NCBI GenBank assembly: GCA_025450095.1
Contig: JANWID010000183.1
Span: 1 to 15,467, forward strand
DNA: 15,467 nucleotides
Direction of reading: 5' to 3'
Source of the DNA: Bacteroidia bacterium
GTDB taxonomy: Bacteria; Bacteroidota; Bacteroidia; AKYH767-A; OLB10
In this document: positions 6,467-12,064 of the stretch, in pieces
Layout: each line of letters begins with the position of its first letter
Position numbering within the stretch: the stretch's first letter is position 1
Notes under the pieces: generated by a model
Told to the model about the DNA's origin: nothing
Database searches by the model: none
What the model saw: only the letters and a program-made list of their open reading frames with translations
Program-made: the position numbers and the translations under genes

Positions 6467-6906
6467 GGGTACGGATTACACCTGCCCGACGGCAGGCGGG
6501 GATTCTTTTATTAACACGGAATCGGATGTACGGATTAAGGATTTTTTCATTGTACTAATATGATGCGATCCCTCGCTACGTCCTGAAGTTGACCTGCGGT
6601 CACTTCAGGACTTCGCTCGGGATGACAACCTCGAGTGTGTTAAAAGCGGGCGGGGGAGGCGGATAATGTAAATCATTTCCCTGGTGTTGATGTTGCCGCC
6701 TCCCCCGCCCGCACTTCTCACTACAATGCATCGTCATCCCGAGCGGAGCCCTGAAGCTAAGCGCCAGCGCATGCTTCATGGGCGAAGCGAGGGATCGCAT
6801 AATGCGGAAACAAATTTAATATTTTACTTTTCGTTGAATATTATCCACGACATCTGTAAACTGTACATCCAATTCCGCGTTAATAAAGAATCTGTAATCC
6901 GTACCC
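6467..6906. repeat. Non-coding segment bounded by 14-bp inverted repeats
   Basis: GGGTACGGATTACA at 6467-6480 and its exact reverse complement at 6893-6906 enclose the whole gap between the CDF start and the UspA stop; the right copy reaches into the UspA stop codon. Inside lie a hairpin CCTGCC/GGCAGG (6481-6486 with 6491-6496), a further partial copy GTACGGATTA (6528-6537), and the large nested palindrome at 6565-6798. A near copy of the right-hand motif with flank (17 of 18) recurs at 15430-15447. I see no coding potential. Confidence 0.5.
6565..6798. repeat. Nested palindromic element, copy B, with hairpins inserted in both outer arms
   Basis: Same plan as the element at 4942-5096. Outer arms are 6565-6626 and 6733-6798, and the inner perfect 17-bp GC stem is 6646-6662 with 6696-6712 around a 33-nt loop. 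Against copy A the inner stem differs by one pair only, T-A to G-C, changed in both arms. Each outer arm is interrupted by its own hairpin: 6580-6611 (GTCCTGAAGT with ACTTCAGGAC, extended by GACC/GGTC) and about 6749-6782 (CCCTGAAGC with GCTTCATGGG). The two inserts share the CTGAAG/CTTCA base. Confidence 0.8.
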
Positions 6907-7742
6907 TACACGGCATCATGTATAACCAACAAAGGTACATCCGGATGATACGAAAACTTTTTGGTTAGGCTATGATCCCATAACATACGCGGGAAAGAGC
7001 GGTGATGCGTGACCATTGCAACCATATCGGCTTTCATCTTATGAAGGAAAAGCGAAATGCCATTCATTACATCTGGATCGGTGCATACGTAGCCGGATAT
7101 CTTTGGATACTTAACGTTACTCTTTATCTTATCTGCCATCTCATCCGAGATCTTTTCGCTGTCGGAATGAATTTTATTATCTACGAAAAGGAAAACCAGC
7201 TCAGCATTCATGTGTTTCGCCAGCGGTAATAACAAATTCGCTGACTGAAGATTTTTCACGTTAAGGTCAGTTGCATAAACAAGAGTATTGATTCCTTTAA
7301 ACCGGGCATTTCCGGGAACGATCAGAACCATACACTTCGACTTGTTGATGAGCTGTGTGGTAGTGGTACCGATCAGTGTACGTTCCACAACACCAGCGCC
7401 TGTTGCTCCTGCAACCAGCACATCGGCATGATTGCTATCCGCAGTTTCAGTTATTGCTTCGGCAGATATTCCGCGTTTTATAGTTGAAGAAACATTTACC
7501 AACGGATATGATATCGACAGTGAATCTACAAGCGCTTTAATTTTTTGTTCTGCATCTTCTTTTGCCATTTTTTCAGCAGTTTCTATTGCGGAATATGGCA
7601 TTTCAGCAGTATAAAACAACGGGCTTTCATAAACATGAATAAGATGTAATGAGGCTTCATAATAAACTGCCATATCAGCAGCATAACGTAACGCGTTATC
7701 CGAAACTTCAGAGAAATCAGTGGCGACAAAAATATTTTTCAT
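6906..7742 (-). CDS. Tandem universal stress protein (UspA family)
   Basis: 278 residues with two Usp domains. Domain 1 (about 1-143) starts MKNIFVATDFSEVSDNALRY and carries the nucleotide-binding signature GATGAGVVERTLIGTTTTQL followed by VLIVP. Domain 2 (about 149-278) starts NTLVYATDL and ends in VPLLVIHDAV, but its G-x2-G-x9-G signature is degenerate (THHRSFPRMLWDHSLTKKF), so only domain 1 is likely to bind nucleotide. It is probably a cytosolic stress-response protein. It lies 10 bp downstream of the doxX-like gene and is probably co-transcribed with it. Confidence 0.9.
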   Translation of the reverse strand: MKNIFVATDFSEVSDNALRYAADMAVYYEASLHLIHVYESPLFYTAEMPYSAIETAEKMAKEDAEQKIKALVDSLSISYPLVNVSSTIKRGISAEAITETADSNHADVLVAGATGAGVVERTLIGTTTTQLINKSKCMVLIVPGNARFKGINTLVYATDLNVKNLQSANLLLPLAKHMNAELVFLFVDNKIHSDSEKISDEMADKIKSNVKYPKISGYVCTDPDVMNGISLFLHKMKADMVAMVTHHRSFPRMLWDHSLTKKFSYHPDVPLLVIHDAV

Positions 7743-7752
7743 AATAAGGAAT

Positions 7753-8184
7753 TTAATTGTTCAACTTCGATAATAAAAAGATAAAATCCAGTGAGAATCG
7801 GTCCCATTCACCCGGTGTCATTAACAATGTTACCAATAATATCAACCGTACAAACAGGTGATTGTTTTCCCACATGGGTTTAGCATAGCTGAATCCGGTT
7901 ACAACCAAAATCAGGCTCAGACAAAGGAGATAAATGGAATAAAATTTAAAGAGTCCGAGAATAAGAAGAAATCCACACAATAGTTCGATATACGAAGTAA
8001 GAATTACGATCAGTGAAAGCAATCCTTCCGGAAATGCTTTTCCTCCCAGTTGCATGCGCATCGCCTGTTGTACCTGGCTGGTGCCGATTTTAAATACCTT
8101 ATCGTAACCCTGGAAGAAAAATAAAATACCGGCAACAACACGAATGGTAACAATAGCAATGGCGTGATTCAGATCGGTGATCAT
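7753..8184 (-). CDS. DoxX-like membrane protein
   Basis: 143 residues, four predicted membrane helices: IVTIRVVAGILFFFQGYDKV, LLSLIVILTSYIELLCGFLL, the segment around YSIYLLCLSLILVVTGF, and HLFVRLILLVTLLM. The early R-x-x-x-G-x-x-F-x-x-x-G-x-x-K pattern in helix 1 and the following E in helix 2 fit the DoxX/SURF4-type family. Its molecular function is poorly known; some relatives act in redox stress. It is first in a two-gene unit with the UspA gene. Confidence 0.8.
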   Translation of the reverse strand: MITDLNHAIAIVTIRVVAGILFFFQGYDKVFKIGTSQVQQAMRMQLGGKAFPEGLLSLIVILTSYIELLCGFLLILGLFKFYSIYLLCLSLILVVTGFSYAKPMWENNHLFVRLILLVTLLMTPGEWDRFSLDFIFLLSKLNN

Positions 8185-8273
8185 ACACTTTGGCTCAAAT
8201 TTTCAGTTAAAAATATGTACTCCATCCGGAAAGGAAAATGATATCAGTCATTTAATTATTACCCCGGGCTTCT

Positions 8274-8281
8274 CAAATTTA
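8274..8281 (-). promoter_or_regulatory. Possible -7 box of the doxX-uspA unit
   Basis: On the minus strand this reads TAAATTTG, an exact TAnnTTTG match 89 bp before the doxX ATG. No heptamer array lies 19 bp upstream of it, so it is not of the Pho type seen at pstS and phoB. Confidence 0.4.
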
Positions 8282-8328
8282 GTTAAAATTCAGTTACTTC
8301 CGAAATCACCATCCTGCTCACTTATCCT

Positions 8329-8390
8329 CAATTAAATGTAGTATATATTTGATAAACAATATATTAATTCAATTAACGTAGTATCTATCT
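8329..8390. repeat. Imperfect direct repeat upstream of the beta-barrel gene
   Basis: CAATTAAATGTAGTATATAT (from 8329) recurs as CAATTAACGTAGTATCTAT (from 8370), offset 41 bp, about four helical turns. It lies just upstream of the -7 box at 8397, a position suited to a regulator binding site. Confidence 0.45.
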
Positions 8391-8396
8391 AAACCG

Positions 8397-8404
8397 TATT
8401 TTTG
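8397..8404 (+). promoter_or_regulatory. -7 box immediately before the beta-barrel gene
   Basis: TATTTTTG is an exact TAnnTTTG match ending 4 bp before the ATG at 8409. If used, transcription would begin at or next to that ATG, giving a leaderless message, or translation begins further in, at ATG 8475. Confidence 0.45.
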
Positions 8405-8408
8405 CGCC

Positions 8409-9200
8409 ATGAATCTTTTACCGGAGCAGGTCCACGATGGCTGTCTGCATGGAAAGTGGTACCGGTCATTTTTGATGTTACTGTTATTAAGTTTCCTTTG
8501 GCAGGATGTACGATCGCAGGAAAAAGTTGTGACTGTAGGGATCCAGTTCAAACCTATTTTTTCCAGTCAATTTTTCAACACCGGACCGGAGGAATCAACT
8601 GCAGATGATGTCAACTTCAAAATTACTCCGGGCTCGGGATATTGCCTGGGTGCTGTAATCCGCCGGGGTTTTACCAATACAATTTCGATGGAAACAGGTA
8701 TTAATTTCGTGAGACGTAATTATGATCTGAGCATTGACGATCCCGATAGCGCAGTTCATATTGATTCGGATTTCGGTACTGTTGGATATGAGATCCCGGT
8801 GCAGGGACTGGTATTTATCCAGCTATCGGATGAAATTTTCATGGATGTGGCTATGGGATTATCACTCGATTTTTATCCGTCTGATATAGCAACTTCAGGA
8901 ACCTATTTCGTCCATAGCTCGGTGCGAAACTCATGGTTTTCATCGTCACTTCTTGCAAACCTTGGATGGGAATACCGCACTGAAAAATCGGGTTACATTT
9001 ACCTCGGCGCTTCCTATCACCGGCCTTTTAAATTCACATATACCTCTTTCGTTCAATACCAGAATCGCGAAGTGCCTTATCCCGAAGGTAAGATGGAGCT
9101 GAATGGAAATTACCTCACATTCGACGTCCGTTATTTTTTCCATTCCGACCCGGAAAAACGAAAGAAAAAAATCCGCAAACCCGATCCAAAGACCCGGTAG
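8409..9200 (+). CDS. Outer-membrane beta-barrel protein (porin/PorT-like)
   Basis: 263 residues from ATG 8409. A hydrophobic signal segment (about 20-33, FLMLLLLSFLW) ends near a Bacteroidota-like cleavage site VRSQ/EK. The rest is alternating amphipathic beta strands rich in aromatic and Gly residues, e.g. GYCLGAVIRRGFTNTISMET, VDVAMG-like and YIYLGASYHRPFKFTYTSF stretches, and LTFDVRYFF, followed by a basic tail (KRKKKIRKPDPKTR). This is typical of small barrels with the OMP beta-barrel domain; the ligand is unknown. The unusually long 19-residue N-region and the promoter position leave the start uncertain (8409 or 8475). It is a single gene followed by the palindrome at 9204. Confidence 0.75.
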   Translation: MNLLPEQVHDGCLHGKWYRSFLMLLLLSFLWQDVRSQEKVVTVGIQFKPIFSSQFFNTGPEESTADDVNFKITPGSGYCLGAVIRRGFTNTISMETGINFVRRNYDLSIDDPDSAVHIDSDFGTVGYEIPVQGLVFIQLSDEIFMDVAMGLSLDFYPSDIATSGTYFVHSSVRNSWFSSSLLANLGWEYRTEKSGYIYLGASYHRPFKFTYTSFVQYQNREVPYPEGKMELNGNYLTFDVRYFFHSDPEKRKKKIRKPDPKTR

Positions 9201-9203
9201 CCC

Positions 9204-9332
9204 AATGTAACGAATGTACGAATAGGCTTCGCCTTACGAATCTATGAATTTACGAATTGACTTATTTAGGGATAATCCATTCGTAAATTCGTAGATTCGT
9301 AGCACGTAGTGCATTCGTACATTCGTTACATT
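9204..9332. repeat. Large palindrome with paired lateral hairpins, upstream of phoB
   Basis: Outer arms AATGTAACGAATGTACGAAT (9204-9223) and 9313-9332 are perfect reverse complements (20 bp). Inner arms 9235-9257 and 9279-9301 pair at 22 of 23 positions around a 21-nt loop. Between outer and inner arms, each side carries an 11-nt mini-hairpin: AGGCTTCGCCT (9224-9234) and GCACGTAGTGC (9302-9312). It begins 3 bp after the stop of the beta-barrel gene, so it may terminate that transcript. Its right end overlaps the first Pho heptamer of phoB. Confidence 0.85.
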
Positions 9333-9380
9333 TTTTTAACATTAAATTAACCTTCAACCTCTTGTCCCGGGATACCTTTG
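9325..9380 (+). promoter_or_regulatory. Pho box plus -7 promoter of phoB
   Basis: Heptamers at an 11-bp period: GTTACAT (9325-9331), TTAACAT (9336-9342) and TTAACCT (9347-9353). Exactly 19 bp later is TACCTTTG (9373-9380), an exact TAnnTTTG box. Its geometry is identical to the pstS promoter and to the one at 682-737. It implies that PhoB controls its own operon. The leader to ATG 9402 is roughly 15 nt. Confidence 0.8.
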
Positions 9381-9401
9381 CAGGGAATTTTTAAAAGTAA
9401 C

Positions 9402-10082
9402 ATGAGTCCCGAACACACCAAAATACTGCTGGTAGACGATGAGCCCGATATCCTCGAGTTCATGGAGTATAACCTGAAAAAAGAAGGTTACCAGACCTAT
9501 CTTGCCCGGAACGGACAGGAAGCCATTGAAAAGGCTACCGAGATCAAACCGAATCTTATCATTCTCGATATCATGATGCCAGTTATGGATGGCATCGAAG
9601 CCTGCAGGATGATCCGCAGCAACCAGGACCTTCATAACACCATGATTGCTTTTCTCACCGCACGCAATGAAGATTATTCACAGATAGCAGGATTTGATGT
9701 TGGGGCCGACGATTACATCAGTAAACCGATCAAGCCACGCGTGCTTTTAAGTCGCATTAAGGCACTGCTTCGTCGTTCGAACGGCGCATCATCCGAAGAA
9801 CTGGTTCGCATCGGTGATCTGGAAATTGATCGTGAAAAATATACTGTCACTTATAACAAGCAGTTGTTGGTTTTTCCCCGTAAGGAATTTGAACTCCTTA
9901 GTTTGCTCATTTCAAAACCGGGAAAAGTCTTTGGCAGGGAAGAGATCATGACCCGTGTTTGGGGTGATGATATCATTGTCGGCGATCGTACCATTGACGT
10001 TCACATCCGCAAGATTCGTGAGAAGCTGGGTGACGATTCCATCAAGACTATCAAAGGGGTAGGGTACAAATTCGACACCTGA
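9402..10082 (+). CDS. phoB: Phosphate-regulon response regulator PhoB
   Basis: 226 residues. The receiver domain (about 5-120) has the acidic pair Asp12/Asp13 in ILLVDDEP, phospho-acceptor Asp56 in LIILDIMMPVMDG, Thr86 and Lys108 (ISKPI). The C-terminal OmpR-type winged helix (about 130-226) has VFPRKEFELL, VWGDD, the recognition helix TIDVHIRKIREKL and GVGYKF. The frame extends to a TTG at 9378, but that codon is part of the -7 box at 9373-9380, so ATG 9402 is the start. It is followed 65 bp later by phoR. Phosphorylated PhoB is expected to bind the heptamer arrays at 682, 4224-4252 and 9325. The name rests on domain type, partner phoR and the Pho context. Confidence 0.9.
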   Translation: MSPEHTKILLVDDEPDILEFMEYNLKKEGYQTYLARNGQEAIEKATEIKPNLIILDIMMPVMDGIEACRMIRSNQDLHNTMIAFLTARNEDYSQIAGFDVGADDYISKPIKPRVLLSRIKALLRRSNGASSEELVRIGDLEIDREKYTVTYNKQLLVFPRKEFELLSLLISKPGKVFGREEIMTRVWGDDIIVGDRTIDVHIRKIREKLGDDSIKTIKGVGYKFDT

Positions 10083-10110
10083 CCCGGATTAACCGACAAA
10101 AATTTTTGGT

Positions 10111-10118
10111 TAACTTTG
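10111..10118 (+). promoter_or_regulatory. Possible internal -7 box before phoR
   Basis: TAACTTTG is an exact TAnnTTTG match 29 bp before the phoR ATG. Around it TTAACC (10089-10094) and GGTTAA (10108-10113) form a short inverted repeat. No 11-bp heptamer array precedes it. It could give basal phoR-sixA expression independent of the phoB promoter. Confidence 0.4.
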
Positions 10119-10147
10119 AAAGCCATTGAAAATTTTCTTTATCCCTG

Positions 10148-11182
10148 ATGTTGAAATCCGGTCGTTTTGCCCTTCAGGCTGCCATGTTACCTGCTATTCT
10201 GAGTGCTTTCCTTACAGGCCTGCTGATACCGGGTGATTCCCGGTGGCTATGGATCGGTATAATTTTCATAATTGTTTTTGCATCTGTTTTTATTGCAGCC
10301 CGATCCATGATTATGAAATATTATCACGGGAAGCTGCGCGTTTTGCATAATACTATTTCAAATCGTATTACCGGTGCTGGAAGTAATATTGCCCGCAAGG
10401 TGCCGGATGAGCATTTGCAAAATGAAATCATGCGAATGATGAACGAACTTGACAGTATCGATAAAGAAGAGATCGTTCACCTGAAAGAGCTGGAAACTTA
10501 TCGAAAGGAATTCCTGGGTAATGTTTCTCACGAACTTAAAACACCCATCTTCACTATACAGGGATATGTTCATACATTACTGGATGGCGGAATTGAAGAT
10601 CAGGAGATCAACCAGCTGTATTTACAAAAAGCATCAAAGAGTATTGACAGACTGATTTCAATTGTTGACGACCTGGAATCGATTTCCAGACTTGAAGGAG
10701 GAGGACTCATTCTTGAAAGTCGCACCTTCGATTGCAATGAGCTCATCCGCGAAGTGATCGAATCTCTCGAGCTTCGCGCCCGTGAATCAAATATTACACT
10801 TTCTTCTGTCACACCCCACGTTGAACAGCATTACGTTTATGCCGATAAAGAACGTATCCGCCAGGTGCTCACGAACCTGTTGGTTAATTCCATCAAATAC
10901 GGTAAAAAGGGAGGACAAACAAAAGTAAAAATCGAAGACCAGGGTGAGTTCATTACGGTGGATGTGGAAGACGACGGTATCGGTGTTGATCGTCATCACC
11001 TGGGTCGTTTGTTTGAACGATTTTACCGCGTCGACAAAAGCCGTTCACGGGAACAGGGTGGAACGGGACTAGGACTTGCGATTGTTAAACACATTATCGA
11101 AGCCCATGGACAAAAAATTACTGTTGATAGCACACCCGGAATCGGAACCCGCTTTACATTCACATTAAAGAAAAGCCAATGA
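10148..11182 (+). CDS. phoR: Phosphate-regulon sensor histidine kinase PhoR
   Basis: 344 residues. Two N-terminal membrane helices (about 8-27 and 33-51) are separated by a loop of only a few residues, so there is no periplasmic sensor domain, as in PhoR proteins that sense through the Pst system. No clear PAS or HAMP domain follows; residues ~55-115 look helical. The HisKA motif is NVSHELKTPI with His128; the ATPase has N-box Asn243/Asn247, G1 DDGIG (275-279), F-box RLFERFYRVDKSRS, and G2 GGTGLGL (304-310). The stop overlaps the sixA start by ATGA. The lack of a PAS domain and the missing local phoU make the signal route an open question. Confidence 0.9.
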   Translation: MLKSGRFALQAAMLPAILSAFLTGLLIPGDSRWLWIGIIFIIVFASVFIAARSMIMKYYHGKLRVLHNTISNRITGAGSNIARKVPDEHLQNEIMRMMNELDSIDKEEIVHLKELETYRKEFLGNVSHELKTPIFTIQGYVHTLLDGGIEDQEINQLYLQKASKSIDRLISIVDDLESISRLEGGGLILESRTFDCNELIREVIESLELRARESNITLSSVTPHVEQHYVYADKERIRQVLTNLLVNSIKYGKKGGQTKVKIEDQGEFITVDVEDDGIGVDRHHLGRLFERFYRVDKSRSREQGGTGLGLAIVKHIIEAHGQKITVDSTPGIGTRFTFTLKKSQ

Positions 11183-11676
11183 CATTAAAACCCGATATGC
11201 GGACCTTATACCTCGTCCGTCATGCAAAAGCCATTAAGCCCGGTCCAGGGATTTCCGACATCGATCGATCGCTGCACGATGCCGGAATTCTGGAATCGTA
11301 TGAAATGGCGACCCAGATGTTCAATCAAAAAGAAATTCCTCAGCTTATAATCAGCAGCACTGCAACCCGGGCTATTGCCACCGCACTGGTGTTTCAACGT
11401 GTTCTGAAAGTGGGCGACGAACAAATGAAAACAACGGAGCGCCTGTACGAAATTGATGTGAATGACCTGTTTGAGGTCGTGGCAGCGCTTGACGACCGGT
11501 ATCATTCTGTTATGCTGGTAGGCCATAATCCTACATTTACTGATTTCGCACATAAAATGGATGGATCTCTTACGCATCTGCCCACAGCCGGTGTGGTACG
11601 CTTTGATTTTGAGGTAGAAAAGTGGCGTCATAGCAGTTATCTCAATGCCGAAAAAAAAATATTCCTATATCCCTGA
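11179..11676 (+). CDS. sixA: SixA-type phosphohistidine phosphatase
   Basis: 165 residues of the histidine phosphatase (phosphoglycerate-mutase-like) fold, close to SixA length. The catalytic RHA motif is LYLVRHAKA (Arg14, His15); Arg64 lies in SSTATRAIATA and the second histidine, His116, is in LVGHNPTF. SixA enzymes remove phosphate from phosphohistidine, for example on HPt or PTS-like proteins. ATG 11179 overlaps the phoR stop (ATGA), suggesting translational coupling; an alternative start is ATG 11197. Placement directly behind a histidine kinase suggests, but does not prove, that a Pho-pathway phosphohistidine is a substrate. Confidence 0.85.
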   Translation: MTLKPDMRTLYLVRHAKAIKPGPGISDIDRSLHDAGILESYEMATQMFNQKEIPQLIISSTATRAIATALVFQRVLKVGDEQMKTTERLYEIDVNDLFEVVAALDDRYHSVMLVGHNPTFTDFAHKMDGSLTHLPTAGVVRFDFEVEKWRHSSYLNAEKKIFLYP

Positions 11677-11705
11677 AAGGGCTGGTATATGTGTTAATTT
11701 AATAT

Positions 11706-11748
11706 TAAATTTGTGAGACACGGATCGCCTGATTGTTAAATTAACAAT
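11706..11748 (+). promoter_or_regulatory. Possible promoter and operator upstream of the H1-like/ppk genes
   Basis: TAAATTTG at 11706-11713 is an exact TAnnTTTG match. About 20 bp downstream lies a perfect 17-bp palindrome, ATTGTTAAATTAACAAT (11732-11748), where a repressor could block transcription. No 11-bp heptamer array at the 19-bp distance is seen, so this promoter is not of the Pho type found elsewhere here. Confidence 0.4.
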
Positions 11749-11788
11749 ATTTACAGGTCACTGTCAAATATTCCCAACATCATCCGTT

Positions 11789-12061
11789 ATGAACAAAACC
11801 TTACGTAAAGCAGTTGAGGCTGAGCTGAATTCGGTCATCACTGCTGCCTTGATTGCGCGAAATAAAAAAGCTGCTAAAGAAATTACGAAGCAAATCAAAG
11901 AAGGAGCAAAAACTATCGCAAAGAAATTTGCAAAGCGAATACAAACGCCGGTCGCTAAAAAGCCGGCAGCAAAAGCGACTATCAAAGTTGCTGCAAGCCC
12001 GGTTAAGACAGCGAAAAAAGTCGCTGTAAAAAAAAAGACCGGTGATATGAAGAAAATCTGA
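11789..12061 (+). CDS. Small histone-H1-like, Lys/Ala-rich protein
   Basis: 90 residues with 23 Lys and 18 Ala against only 4 Glu and 1 Asp, so very basic. Residues 1-50 can form an amphipathic helix pair (LRKAVEAELNSVITAALIAR, then KEITKQIKEGAKTIAKKFAK). Residues 53-85 are a disordered H1-like tail with AKKPAAKA and PVKTAKKVAVKKK. There is no signal peptide. It ends 3 bp before the ppk ATG, so the two should be co-translated. Such tails bind DNA or polyphosphate nonspecifically; AlgP of Pseudomonas, an H1-like protein with KPAA repeats, has been tied to polyphosphate granules. A role in organising polyphosphate or linking it to the nucleoid is inference. Confidence 0.75.
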   Translation: MNKTLRKAVEAELNSVITAALIARNKKAAKEITKQIKEGAKTIAKKFAKRIQTPVAKKPAAKATIKVAASPVKTAKKVAVKKKTGDMKKI

Positions 12062-12064
12062 TTT

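Noticed and set aside
8274..8300. Pho box for the doxX-uspA unit
   Set aside because: GTAACTG and TTAACTA are 11 bp apart on the minus strand, but they run into the -7 box instead of stopping 19 bp before it.
9378..9401. TTG start extending PhoB by 8 residues
   Set aside because: The TTG is the last part of the TACCTTTG promoter box, and ATG 9402 gives a normal PhoB N-terminus.
11206..11631. 141-codon minus-strand frame
   Set aside because: It lies fully antisense to sixA, whose catalytic motifs are intact.
11691..11760. Pho box upstream of the H1-like/ppk genes
   Set aside because: TTAA-rich heptamers occur, but not three at an 11-bp period with a -7 box 19 bp away.
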